A stretch of 33,908 nucleotides of DNA, from positions 1 through 33,908 of the forward strand of contig PBFR01000033.1 in assembly GCA_002718735.1 (NCBI GenBank). The letters run 5' to 3'. The position numbers were made by a program, and so were the translations under genes. The notes below the pieces were generated by a model, which was not told the DNA's origin, did no database searches, and saw only the letters and a program-made list of their open reading frames with translations. Below, one piece after another: positions 15,273 to 23,294 of the stretch (positions are counted from its first letter, which is position 1; the number at the start of each line of letters is the position of its first letter). This DNA comes from Halobacteriovoraceae bacterium. Lineage in GTDB: Bacteria; Bdellovibrionota; Bacteriovoracia; Bacteriovoracales; Bacteriovoracaceae.

Positions 15273-16296
15273 AGTTTAGCTGTCCGCATGCTGCCATAAC
15301 CTCATCCCCTTTTGTTTCTCTAATTAGGGTCGGGATTTTGTATGTATCAAGCACTTTTTTAAAAGCTGTAACTCGATCATTCTTAGGTCTACTATACGGT
15401 GAATCAGGTATTGGATTGAATGGAATAAGATTAATATATGCTCTTTTGTCTTTAAGTATTTTTCCAGTGGCGTGAGCATCTTCCTCACTATCGTTAAAGT
15501 TTTCAATCAATAGGTACTCGTAAGTGACAAATTGCTTTTTGGCCAATGGAATACCTTCAATACAACTGAGCACTTCTTTTAAAGGATAGGCCTTATTGAT
15601 TGGAATAAGCTCATCCCTCTTAACATTAAAGGGGGAATGAAGAGATAGCGCTAGGTTCACCCCAGGAATCTCATCTGCCCAGCGCTTGAGTCCAGGAATG
15701 TAGCCGGACGTTGAAATCGTTATTTTCTGATGGCCTATACTTGTGCCATGTTTTGACAGGAATATCTCACATGCCTTCTTAACAGAGTCAAAATTATGAA
15801 GAGGCTCCCCTTGTCCCATAAATACGATGTTTAGAATCCGCTCTTCTCCCGGTCTATTTTTAGAAAGCCAATTCCAGGCCACCAAAAACTGGCCAACAAT
15901 CTCAGAAGTTTTTAGGGATCTTTTAAGACCTTGCTTGCCGGTAAAACAAAAGGAGCACTTCATAGCACAGCCCACTTGAGAAGATAGGCATATCGAATAT
16001 TTATTATGAAATGGAATAAGGACACTTTCCACCTTGCTTCCATCCTGAAGCTTAAATAGAAACTTTACAGTTTTGTCGGCTGACTCGTGAACAAGGTCAA
16101 TTTCTGGCAATGCAAATTCAAAATTCTCATCAATTAGGGCAAGTGCTGTTTTGGATATGTCTTTGGAGCATTTATTTAGATTTTTCTTTTTGTAGTGCCA
16201 ATTAAAAAGGTTAGACGCCACGGATTCATTTAGTGCGTTGTCATGCATAAATTCGCGCAAATCGTCAAAATTAAGATCATAGAAGGATGTTTTCAT
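15256..16296 (-). CDS. rlmN: Dual-specificity 23S rRNA/tRNA (adenine-C2)-methyltransferase RlmN
   Basis: A radical SAM enzyme that methylates C2 of A2503 in 23S rRNA and A37 in some tRNAs. The cluster motif C110-x3-C114-x2-C117 (GCAMKCSFCFTG), the two mechanistic cysteines C103 (in SICLSSQVGC) and C337 (in EVMAACGQL), and the MGQGEPLHN block (160-168) are all present. The length (346 aa) is usual. The minus-strand sequence before the ATG has no Shine-Dalgarno but does have TTGTCA and an AATCAT-type -10 close to the start, so the mRNA may be leaderless. The closely related Cfr and RlmN-like paralogues share these motifs; RlmN fits best. Confidence 0.93.
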   Translation of the reverse strand: MKTSFYDLNFDDLREFMHDNALNESVASNLFNWHYKKKNLNKCSKDISKTALALIDENFEFALPEIDLVHESADKTVKFLFKLQDGSKVESVLIPFHNKYSICLSSQVGCAMKCSFCFTGKQGLKRSLKTSEIVGQFLVAWNWLSKNRPGEERILNIVFMGQGEPLHNFDSVKKACEIFLSKHGTSIGHQKITISTSGYIPGLKRWADEIPGVNLALSLHSPFNVKRDELIPINKAYPLKEVLSCIEGIPLAKKQFVTYEYLLIENFNDSEEDAHATGKILKDKRAYINLIPFNPIPDSPYSRPKNDRVTAFKKVLDTYKIPTLIRETKGDEVMAACGQLNSSELG

Positions 16297-16331
16297 TAAG
16301 AATGATTACTATCCATATGTTGATTTGACAA

Positions 16332-16371
16332 TAAAGCTCCTGGAATAAGTCACGCTTCCGATGGAGCTTTA
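16332..16371 (-). terminator. Hairpin, probable terminator of the METTL25-like/radical SAM transcript
   Basis: TAAAGCTCC (16332-16340) pairs perfectly with GGAGCTTTA (16363-16371), and the 22-nt loop has an inner GGAA/TTCC pair. On the minus strand the 3' arm GGAGCTTTA runs into TTGTC, a weak T-tract. It separates the upstream transcript from rlmN. Confidence 0.5.
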
Positions 16372-16495
16372 GTAGATCAGGCCTAATTAGCTATACTTTT
16401 AACTTTGTTTGAGTTCCTTACTGGTACTGGCTTTGCCGTTTTTTGGTTTGAATCATAAAAATCTAGCTCTTCGCAATATTCAAGCAATTTAGCTA

Positions 16496-17701
16496 CTACA
16501 CGAATTTCCGTGCTCCATTAACTAAGAGATTTCGTGGACTTAAATCTCTTTTAAAAGCTTCTACAATATGTGCATAATACCCTCTTTCTTCTAGAAAAAG
16601 GGCCCTATCTACAACGATATAGGACTCCACGACCCTGCCTAAAAGCTCTCTTACTAGATCCGCTGCAATAACGTGATCTATTAACTTCTGGGTGTTTTCA
16701 CTATTATAGAATTCATTTAATTCATTCTCCAGACAACGTTTCAGCTTTGCGTACTTAATCGCATATTCAGAGAAGGAACCTTCATAGTCAGAAAGGGAGG
16801 TATTACCGATAGATTCAAATTCTTCCTTCCCAAGAACATCATGTAAGTATAAGTGAAGGGCATAGCGAAACCTACGCACTTTAAACTTTTTATCCAAGTC
16901 TTCAGCCGAATAGAGAGTGTGGCACCTTGCAGCTAGATGAAGAGCATTTTTGGAGAATTCGATGCCCCTATTTTTACCGAAGTTTGAAATATTATATTGT
17001 CCATTGAGGTTTTGATAGCAGCAACCAACTGATAAAAGCCACCGAGATTCACTCTTTTGGAAGAACTTTATTGTATTTGTCGTGAGATCTCCACATCCGT
17101 GAAGCCCCACAACCAAGTTATTGTCATAGGAGTTCAAACACTCAAGATCGGTATTTTCAGAAAATTCACAATTAACAAAACTTATTTTTTCCAAATTTTT
17201 AGGAGTCCACTTTCTAAGCCGAACTTTGCCTTGAGCTTGAAACTTATCATTTCGATCCAGGCAATAGGCCAGTCTATCCTTGTCATCAACAAGTGTGGAG
17301 CTTAAATGCCCTGCTCCCCCACCAATATCCACTATGGTCTCCACGCCATTCAGTTGCTCACAAAGTGAACGAATTTGTTCTAATTCGTGCTTTTTCTTTA
17401 AATCAACTCTTCGATTAAGGTGTTGTGGAAGCTCGTAGCTTCCCTTGGAAAGAGTCTCAAAACTTGTAAGCTCAGAAATTTTGGAGAGAAATCCTTGAAG
17501 CCCTTCATTTCGAATTGCACTTTTTCTATGGTTGATAAAATCAAGAAGCTCTTCCATGGAGGAGTCTTGAAGCTCTCTGGCCCATGTCTGTACTTCTAGT
17601 GGTAAAGGTTCTGGGTAACGTTTTAGGACCTCAACCTCTAGCAGGTTCAACCATGGCCTCAAAAACTCGGTTATAGAATCTAGGCGAGCTTCCAGATTCA
17701 T
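16496..17701 (-). CDS. METTL25-like SAM-dependent methyltransferase (Methyltransf_32 type)
   Basis: The central domain has KKKHE (102-106), SAM-binding motif I VDIGGGAGHLS (124-134), LHGCGDLT (200-207) and SVGCCYQN (224-231). This combination, KKxHE plus HxCGDL plus VGCCY, is characteristic of the METTL25/RRNAD1 family known mainly from eukaryotes and of its bacterial relatives. An N-terminal helical region (1-95) and a C-terminal helical region (about 280-401) flank it. The substrate is unknown. The ATG overlaps the TGA of the radical SAM gene (ATGA), so the two are translationally coupled and may modify the same target. It ends with tandem TAG TAG. Confidence 0.78.
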   Translation of the reverse strand: MNLEARLDSITEFLRPWLNLLEVEVLKRYPEPLPLEVQTWARELQDSSMEELLDFINHRKSAIRNEGLQGFLSKISELTSFETLSKGSYELPQHLNRRVDLKKKHELEQIRSLCEQLNGVETIVDIGGGAGHLSSTLVDDKDRLAYCLDRNDKFQAQGKVRLRKWTPKNLEKISFVNCEFSENTDLECLNSYDNNLVVGLHGCGDLTTNTIKFFQKSESRWLLSVGCCYQNLNGQYNISNFGKNRGIEFSKNALHLAARCHTLYSAEDLDKKFKVRRFRYALHLYLHDVLGKEEFESIGNTSLSDYEGSFSEYAIKYAKLKRCLENELNEFYNSENTQKLIDHVIAADLVRELLGRVVESYIVVDRALFLEERGYYAHIVEAFKRDLSPRNLLVNGARKFV

Positions 17702-18567
17702 TTTTTAAACCTATTAATATATGAGCATCTCTTACAAAGCTCCTCTACTAGACTTCCATTTGCGAAACCTTCTCTAATCTTTCTAGATCTTTCGTTCTCA
17801 ATGATCTCTTCTAAGGTTGTTTCTAGGCAGTTGCCTAGATTTATAATCTTTTGATCATCCAAGCAACACGGAACAACTGTGCCATCAGCATGAATTGCCA
17901 AGTGATCTTTAAGACCATTACACCGGCCTTTATCGCCTTGAATAGGCAGCTCCATACGTGGCCATTCAAATCGAGAATCAAAATGCAGGTATAGCCTTTC
18001 AGCGATTTTCTTAGATTTAACCGCTCCAAGCTCCACACGTCTGTTAATTTGAATGCCAAGCTTAGTATCTAGAAAATCAAAGACAATATCATTTTTATCA
18101 TTATCCGTGTCGCCAAAATTCCATAGTCTAAGGTTGATATATAGTTCTGGCCTTCGCTCTGTTGCTTCCTCTATGAATGCATAGACCTTGTCTAAATATT
18201 CCAAGAAGTTCTTCTGTGGATAATTATCAATAAAGCTTTGCAATGAGACATTGACCTGCCTGACAGTATCGTTACTAAGTAGGACTTCTTTGTGTCGACT
18301 TAGAAGAATTCCATTCGTAGTAATCTGTGCCTTTGAGTTATACTTGTCACATAGAGAAATGATCTTTTGAAATGAAGGATGAGCTAAAGGCTCGCCCATT
18401 AGATGAAGGCAAACTTGGTCGGCCAGTGGGGCTGCTTGTTTTATTATTTTTTCAAATTCGGACAGCTCCATGACATCCTTTGACCTTTGGTCAATAGGAC
18501 AGAATGAACAGTTTAAATTGCATACATTAGTGATCTCAATGTAAATTCGCCGATACTTTTTATTCAT
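17698..18567 (-). CDS. Radical SAM/SPASM-like protein
   Basis: The cluster-binding motif C16-x3-C20-x2-C23 (NVCNLNCSFCPI) is followed by the typical HLMGEPLAHP (SAM-binding GE motif), TTNG and NVSLQS segments. The C-terminal third has further cysteines (RCNGL near 216, VPCCLDD near 235, CKRCS near 279), as in SPASM/twitch proteins that bind auxiliary iron-sulfur clusters. The 289-aa length suits the family. The reaction is not identifiable. It is coupled to the METTL25-like methyltransferase by a 4-nt overlap. The ribosome site is weak. The usual SPASM peptide or sulfatase substrate genes are absent nearby. Confidence 0.85.
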   Translation of the reverse strand: MNKKYRRIYIEITNVCNLNCSFCPIDQRSKDVMELSEFEKIIKQAAPLADQVCLHLMGEPLAHPSFQKIISLCDKYNSKAQITTNGILLSRHKEVLLSNDTVRQVNVSLQSFIDNYPQKNFLEYLDKVYAFIEEATERRPELYINLRLWNFGDTDNDKNDIVFDFLDTKLGIQINRRVELGAVKSKKIAERLYLHFDSRFEWPRMELPIQGDKGRCNGLKDHLAIHADGTVVPCCLDDQKIINLGNCLETTLEEIIENERSRKIREGFANGSLVEELCKRCSYINRFKK

Positions 18568-18629
18568 GGCCCATGCTACTCGATCCGAAACACTCTCTCA
18601 AGCGTGCGAATGGGCAGCATGAACAATTT

Positions 18630-19163
18630 CTACTCCATTGTGCCCCTAATAGGGTAATTATTTTCAGGATTTTTAATAAATTTGAGCCCATCAAGTAATA
18701 AATCAAGATCTGGCCTAACAAATGGATTATTGGCCAGATCAACAACGTGGAGCTTTGACTCTTCATTAACAACCAATATGCCAGGCTCGGTGAATGGGCG
18801 GTCCGTTTCCTTTGGAGATCTGGGTTCTGAGATATAAAGGCCTAATGTCCTTGCCTGCTCTAAGCTTAGATCGTAACCGATATTCAGCTCAATTCCCATT
18901 TCATCAATGTGATCTCTTACCTTTTGTTCAGGGTCACATGATATTGCCAACACATCTACACCGGCATTATAGAAATCGTTTTGCTTTGAATTTAAACTTT
19001 TAAGATATTTAGTGCAAATTGGGCAGTGTTTCCCCCGATATACCACAATCATCTGCCACTCTGTATTCTCTCTTAAGGGAACTCCGAGTTTTAATGACCT
19101 TCCATCAAGTCCTTTAAGATTTAAGTCAGGAAACTTCTCACCAGCTCTAAGTTTTTTGCTCAT
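18630..19163 (-). CDS. Peroxiredoxin-like (AhpC/TSA) protein with CxxC site
   Basis: A thioredoxin-fold protein of 177 aa. It starts with AGEKFPDLNLKGLDGRSL, then WQMIVVYRGKHCPICTKYL, placing C47-x2-C50 at the active site in the position of the peroxidatic cysteine, followed by DVLAISCDPEQKV. The CPIC motif is typical of the peroxiredoxin-like group that is not classical AhpC, so thiol reductase or peroxidase activity are both possible. The ATG has a strong GGAGG site 6 nt upstream, which lies inside a 7-bp hairpin (19165-19190). MscS is the upstream neighbour, 51 nt away on the same strand. Confidence 0.83.
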   Translation of the reverse strand: MSKKLRAGEKFPDLNLKGLDGRSLKLGVPLRENTEWQMIVVYRGKHCPICTKYLKSLNSKQNDFYNAGVDVLAISCDPEQKVRDHIDEMGIELNIGYDLSLEQARTLGLYISEPRSPKETDRPFTEPGILVVNEESKLHVVDLANNPFVRPDLDLLLDGLKFIKNPENNYPIRGTME

Positions 19164-19164
19164 A

Positions 19165-19190
19165 CATCCTCCTTACAGATTAAGAGGATG
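19165..19190 (-). promoter_or_regulatory. Hairpin that covers the peroxiredoxin ribosome site
   Basis: CATCCTC (19165-19171) and GAGGATG (19184-19190) are perfectly inverted with a 12-nt loop. In the transcript the 3' arm contains the GGAGGATG Shine-Dalgarno of the gene at 19163, so folding would block initiation. Confidence 0.5.
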
Positions 19191-19214
19191 CGATAATGAT
19201 GCCAGCTTATTTGA

Positions 19215-20264
19215 TTAGTCTACCTTTTCTTTATTCTCTTTCTTTTCAAGAATCTTAATAAGGTACTTCCCCCTAACTCTTTTACGTTCAATCTTTGCCA
19301 GTAGATCTTGATCAGTGGGATTGGTCTCTAACTGTTCACCCAAAGTTTGGATCTCAACCGTGTTTAGCTGGATCCACTCCCTAATTTTATCAACCGACTG
19401 GGCTTCATCCGCCTTGTCAAAAATAAGATCTTCTGGGGCCTTGGTTTCCACCTCCACCTTGCTTTTAGATGGTCGTGGAATAAAGCTTTTATCAACTGGG
19501 TAAACCCTTTGGTTCATAAAGTTTGGAGAGACAATCTCTACTTGATTTTCGTGAAGAACATCTAGCATGTGTCCTCTTAATTTTGATCTAAATGATATTA
19601 AATACTTAACCTCTTCCAAGAAGCCGGCAATTCTATAGTTCACAGAAAAGTCCCCAAGTTCTAAAACCTGTACGAATGGCTCTTTTAATCCAGCTCTCTC
19701 TCCGGCCTCCAGTAAGAGGGTTTCAACTTTGGTTCTTGAGATATCATATCCCAATGATACAGTGGCACTTATTATGGTTCCGGAAGACCTAACGACCGTG
19801 ACAGCAGAGGTAACTAAATACAGGTTGGGTAGTGTTGTAAGATCCCTGTCCTCTGTTTGAATTTCAGTATGCAGAATTCCCTGCTCAGAAACACGGCCAA
19901 CATGTTCGCCAACCTTTAGAAAGTCACCCGGTCTTATGGCGTCGATCGCTCGCAACATAAAGCCGGCCATGGCGTTACCTACAAAGGTCGTAGATGACAA
20001 CGCAATAGTGGCAGTTAGAGCAATACCTAGAAGATTAAATAGCTGTCCCTTCATAGAATCGCTTACAGGTAGAGCAAGAAAGATTGCCACGACAAAGCAC
20101 AAGATAAGACCAGCAAAGCTTAGTTGCCTAGTCCAGCGGGAATTTGAAATGTCCACCCCTTTAGGTCTGATGACAAAACGAAAATATAACGGCAATACAA
20201 TAGCAGTTACGCTCGCTACGATTATGATCGGAAAAAAATCTGAAAGCTCTTTAAAAACATTCAC
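19215..20264 (-). CDS. MscS-family mechanosensitive ion channel
   Basis: Three hydrophobic helices (about 11-32, 46-66 and 76-98) precede the conserved pore and beta-domain region ALSSTTFVGNAMAGFMLRAI, RPGDFLKVGEHVGRVSEQG and TEIQTEDRDLTTLPN. The cytoplasmic part continues with FRSKLRGHMLDVLHENQVEIVSPNFMNQR, as in MscS. The 349-aa length is somewhat longer than E. coli MscS (286 aa) because of a charged C-terminal tail (about 270-349). Family function is release of solutes under hypo-osmotic shock at the inner membrane. It has an AGGTG-like site about 13 nt from the ATG. It probably heads the run into the peroxiredoxin-like gene. Confidence 0.9.
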   Translation of the reverse strand: MNVFKELSDFFPIIIVASVTAIVLPLYFRFVIRPKGVDISNSRWTRQLSFAGLILCFVVAIFLALPVSDSMKGQLFNLLGIALTATIALSSTTFVGNAMAGFMLRAIDAIRPGDFLKVGEHVGRVSEQGILHTEIQTEDRDLTTLPNLYLVTSAVTVVRSSGTIISATVSLGYDISRTKVETLLLEAGERAGLKEPFVQVLELGDFSVNYRIAGFLEEVKYLISFRSKLRGHMLDVLHENQVEIVSPNFMNQRVYPVDKSFIPRPSKSKVEVETKAPEDLIFDKADEAQSVDKIREWIQLNTVEIQTLGEQLETNPTDQDLLAKIERKRVRGKYLIKILEKKENKEKVD

Positions 20265-20337
20265 TAATCACACCTTTGAAAGATATTTTTATTTGATAAT
20301 TATGCCTCTATAAAAGAAGAAAGAGAAATAAAAACAC

Positions 20338-20814
20338 CTATTGATCTTTCAAAATTGTACGGTATTTTTTGGATAGAATATTAAGCTTTGGTTGAATGTA
20401 GGTCTTGCTAAATGGGGCATTTTTCTTGTTTTCATAGTAATTCAAATACTCCTCTTTATTGAGAGTAAAGCACTCCATTGGAAGAACTTCAGTTACAAAC
20501 GACTGTTTCCTCTCACTTACGATTACATTTAAGGTTGTTTGTATCAGCCCTTCTTGACTATGGGAGATGTAGTAAACTGCAGAGCGGTATTTTTCTCTTA
20601 AGCTGTGTTTGGACTGAGAACTATGGGTGTCGAGATGTATCTCAATTAATTGCTTAAGAGTTACTACAGCTGGATCATAATGAACCCATATGCCCTCCGA
20701 GTATATAGCACTAGATTTAATCCATCCCTGTTCTACCTTATGTACGCCCCTTATGGCCTGAAATACTGCTTCCGTACACCAGTGGCAGCCTCCACCAAAA
20801 CCTACTTGTTCCAT
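20338..20814 (-). CDS. Short divergent peptide-methionine (S)-S-oxide reductase, MsrA-like
   Basis: The N-terminal active site GFGGGCHWCTEAVFQ gives catalytic C10, with a second cysteine C13 in place of the usual GCFW-only site. GVHKVEQGW and KYRSAVYY are also conserved. The canonical region between GYxGG and the TGHAE block is missing: the sequence goes straight from GWIKSSAIYSEGIWVHYDP to the next helix, so the protein is shorter by roughly 15-20 residues in that loop. The length is 158 aa. It may still reduce methionine sulfoxide or have another specificity. It is the last gene of an M14-selO-msrA run and has no clear ribosome site. Confidence 0.75.
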   Translation of the reverse strand: MEQVGFGGGCHWCTEAVFQAIRGVHKVEQGWIKSSAIYSEGIWVHYDPAVVTLKQLIEIHLDTHSSQSKHSLREKYRSAVYYISHSQEGLIQTTLNVIVSERKQSFVTEVLPMECFTLNKEEYLNYYENKKNAPFSKTYIQPKLNILSKKYRTILKDQ

Positions 20815-20847
20815 AATTTATAAATAAAGCAAATCCCTTGCCACTGC

Positions 20848-22275
20848 TCAAGTTCCGCAAAATGTTTGATGAACAATTTCAGAACTCGTTGGACCTTTTG
20901 CCAAGTCCTCTAGTGAATCATTTTGAGTAAAAGGATTTTTGTAAGCTTCGACAAGGTTCAAAAAGTATTCATCATTGCCCTCTAAACACGAGTCAATGGC
21001 CCTGGCCACCTGATGGTTCCTGGGAATAATGTAAGGGTTTGAGGAGTTAATAAGCTCAACTATCTGTTCTTTACCCTTGTCTTGATCTTCAATCCTAGCT
21101 AGCCATAGCTTTTCAAATTCTTTGTTTTCATGTTGAAGTTGATTGAGAGCTCTAAATGAGTTTGTAAAATCTAAGTGATTATCTTCTAAGTAAGATAGGA
21201 ACAAATTAACAATTTTCGAGTCCTCTTTTTTAGGATTGAAAATTCCAAATTTTCTACACATTACTCTTAGGTATAGGTCATTATAATACTCTTCAAACTC
21301 TATAAAGTCTTTTTGAAGCTTGTCTGCAAGTTGATCGCTTGAAAGACCACTCTCTTCTAAGAGTAGTGGGAACAACGCATTTGCCAATACGGACATATTC
21401 CACAAAGCTATCTTTGCTTGATTGGAATAACTGTACCTTCCAAATCTATCGATAGAGCTAAAGACCTTATCATGCTTATAATTGTCCATAAAAGCACATG
21501 GGCCATAGTCAATTGTAATCCCGGCAATTGAGGTATTGTCAGTATTCATCACTCCATGGATAAAACCTACTCCCATCCACTTTGATACAAGAGACAACTT
21601 GCGCTTTACAACGCTTTCAAAGAACCTGTAATACTTGTGGGCCTCTTTTGAAAGTTCAGGATTATGTCTTTCAATAGCGTAGTCGGCTAAGGTTTTCAAA
21701 TCTTGTTCACTGCGTGCGCTAAAATATTCAAATGTCCCAACTCTTAAATGACTGGAGGCGACCCTGGTAAAGATGCCACCAGGAAGCTCATCCTCCCTAA
21801 AAACAGGTGCGCCACTTCTAACAGCACAAAGTGCTCTAGTTGTTGGAATTCCAAGGTGGTGCATTGCCTCGCTAACTATATATTCCCTTACAACTGGACC
21901 CAGCCATGAAAGGCCATCTCCCCCTCTACTAAACTTAGTTCTGCCAGAGCCCTTGAGCTGAATATCATACCTTTGATTATCACCAGTCAGTACCTCACCC
22001 AAAAGATGGGCCCTTCCATCTCCAAGAGAGGGATTAAAGTGTCCAAATTGATGACCACAGTAGGCCATGCCAAGTGGCTCAGAACCATTTAAGACAACTT
22101 TGCCACTAAAGATATTTGCTAATTCTTCATTTGTTTTTCTCTGAGTATCTATTCCCAATGCTTTTCCCAACTCGTAGTTGTAGGCAATTAAGCTAGGAGA
22201 TTTGGCAGCACTTGGGTTGGATCTTTCGTAAAAGCTCGATGGCAACTTGTAATAGGTATTGGAAAAATTGATCAT
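20848..22275 (-). CDS. selO: Protein adenylyltransferase SelO (YdiU/UPF0061)
   Basis: A pseudokinase-fold enzyme that transfers AMP to proteins. Conserved blocks are YCGHQFGHFNPSLGDGRAHLL (about 72-92), DIQLKGSGRTKFSRGGDG (104-121), SHLRVGTFEYF (175-185), GVMNTDN (241-247, metal and catalytic Asn/Asp) and IDYGPCAFMD (255-264). The length (475 aa) is normal. The protein ends FCGT, so a single cysteine sits three residues from the end, where eukaryotic SelO carries its selenocysteine. The start codon overlaps the M14 peptidase stop as ATGA. Coupling to msrA fits the redox role proposed for SelO. Confidence 0.93.
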   Translation of the reverse strand: MINFSNTYYKLPSSFYERSNPSAAKSPSLIAYNYELGKALGIDTQRKTNEELANIFSGKVVLNGSEPLGMAYCGHQFGHFNPSLGDGRAHLLGEVLTGDNQRYDIQLKGSGRTKFSRGGDGLSWLGPVVREYIVSEAMHHLGIPTTRALCAVRSGAPVFREDELPGGIFTRVASSHLRVGTFEYFSARSEQDLKTLADYAIERHNPELSKEAHKYYRFFESVVKRKLSLVSKWMGVGFIHGVMNTDNTSIAGITIDYGPCAFMDNYKHDKVFSSIDRFGRYSYSNQAKIALWNMSVLANALFPLLLEESGLSSDQLADKLQKDFIEFEEYYNDLYLRVMCRKFGIFNPKKEDSKIVNLFLSYLEDNHLDFTNSFRALNQLQHENKEFEKLWLARIEDQDKGKEQIVELINSSNPYIIPRNHQVARAIDSCLEGNDEYFLNLVEAYKNPFTQNDSLEDLAKGPTSSEIVHQTFCGT

Positions 22276-23156
22276 AAATTTCTTAAAAACTCCAACCCGC
22301 CTTTAACTGCCGCAACTTGAGCGTCAATGCAAATCTCGTCAGTTGCTTTAGGACTGTCTGGATACACTTCAGTTGTAGTGGTAAACTCTGCATTAGAAAA
22401 ACCTGCACAGAGATTAAGCGATTTAATATCGTAGTTAATAACTCCCTCTTGCTCAAGCTCCACTCCGATGATTTTTCCATCCTTATCACTAGGTGCAATA
22501 TGGGTCACTTCTCTTACAGACTCAATAATTGCTTTTTGAAACTCAGGTTGTGGAGAATCGGTATTTCCAACCAAATAAAATCCATCTGGGATGTCCCAAA
22601 CCTCTTGAGCAATGGCATCTCTTTTTTCCAATGCCGGCCTAAAGACAGTATTGTCTGTATCGGTGGTTTCATGGAGATCAAAATGAGCAAAGATATCAAC
22701 TTCAAGATCCTCGATTGCAGAAAGAAACTTTTCGCACTCTTCTGAAGGAGAATTCTTGTGAAATGACCTATTAGGGTCAACTGCCAGTGGATTCCATCGG
22801 TTTATAGTTTCATAACCCCATGGACTGATGCATGGTACGCAAACGATATTAAAATCCTGCATGTAATTCAAACCTTCACGCTGTAAAAAACTGAGTGCTC
22901 CTTGCACACCGCTTGTTTCATACCCGTGAACTCCACCAGTAATTAAAACAGTCTTTTTTTCAGAATTAAAACCTTTCGTTTTAATAATGTATAATGGATA
23001 TTTGTCTTGGTCATAACTAAGTGCACCGTATTGTTGCACATCATAAGTTTCTTTCATTGGTTCTATTTTACTCAAAACTTCTTCTTTATAAGACCTTTTA
23101 ATAGACTGCTCTTCAAGCCATTGTTTTTTCTCTAATTCACCCCATGGTTTGTTCAC
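22272..23156 (-). CDS. M14-family zinc metallopeptidase/deacylase
   Basis: The zinc-binding set is visible as H77 and E80 in GGVHGYETSG, then H162 in FAHFDLHETTDTDN, with N129-R130 in DPNRSF as the substrate-binding pair and E263 in TTTTEVYP as the catalytic base. The 294-aa length and composition suit a cytoplasmic or periplasmic carboxypeptidase or aspartoacylase-like enzyme; there is no signal peptide. The start is a GTG (23156) with AGGGGA 5 nt upstream. It heads the M14-selO-msrA run and overlaps selO by 4 nt. The substrate is unknown. Confidence 0.85.
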   Translation of the reverse strand: MNKPWGELEKKQWLEEQSIKRSYKEEVLSKIEPMKETYDVQQYGALSYDQDKYPLYIIKTKGFNSEKKTVLITGGVHGYETSGVQGALSFLQREGLNYMQDFNIVCVPCISPWGYETINRWNPLAVDPNRSFHKNSPSEECEKFLSAIEDLEVDIFAHFDLHETTDTDNTVFRPALEKRDAIAQEVWDIPDGFYLVGNTDSPQPEFQKAIIESVREVTHIAPSDKDGKIIGVELEQEGVINYDIKSLNLCAGFSNAEFTTTTEVYPDSPKATDEICIDAQVAAVKGGLEFLRNL

Positions 23157-23283
23157 GTGAATCCCCTTTTAAAGTGTTAATTCCGGCATCCTAAACCCAA
23201 TTCATTGTTTAATCAAATTTAAAGGGCACCCAGGCACAAACTGGCAAGCAAAATGCACTAATAATTTAGGATTAACTATATAA

Positions 23284-23289
23284 AAGGAG
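23284..23289 (+). promoter_or_regulatory. Shine-Dalgarno that decides the SRPBCC start
   Basis: AAGGAG (23284-23289) is 5 nt before the ATG at 23295. The upstream in-frame GTG (23289-23291) shares its first base with this site and cannot be the start. Confidence 0.75.
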
Positions 23290-23294
23290 TGCTT

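Noticed and set aside
18560..18772. 70-aa minus-strand ORF between the radical SAM and peroxiredoxin-like genes
   Set aside because: It overlaps the peroxiredoxin C-terminus in another frame and has no ribosome site or recognisable sequence.
22317..22745. 142-aa plus-strand ORF inside the M14 gene
   Set aside because: Antisense to a gene with intact catalytic motifs; composition (Cys, Phe, Ile and Arg scatter) looks like a shadow frame.
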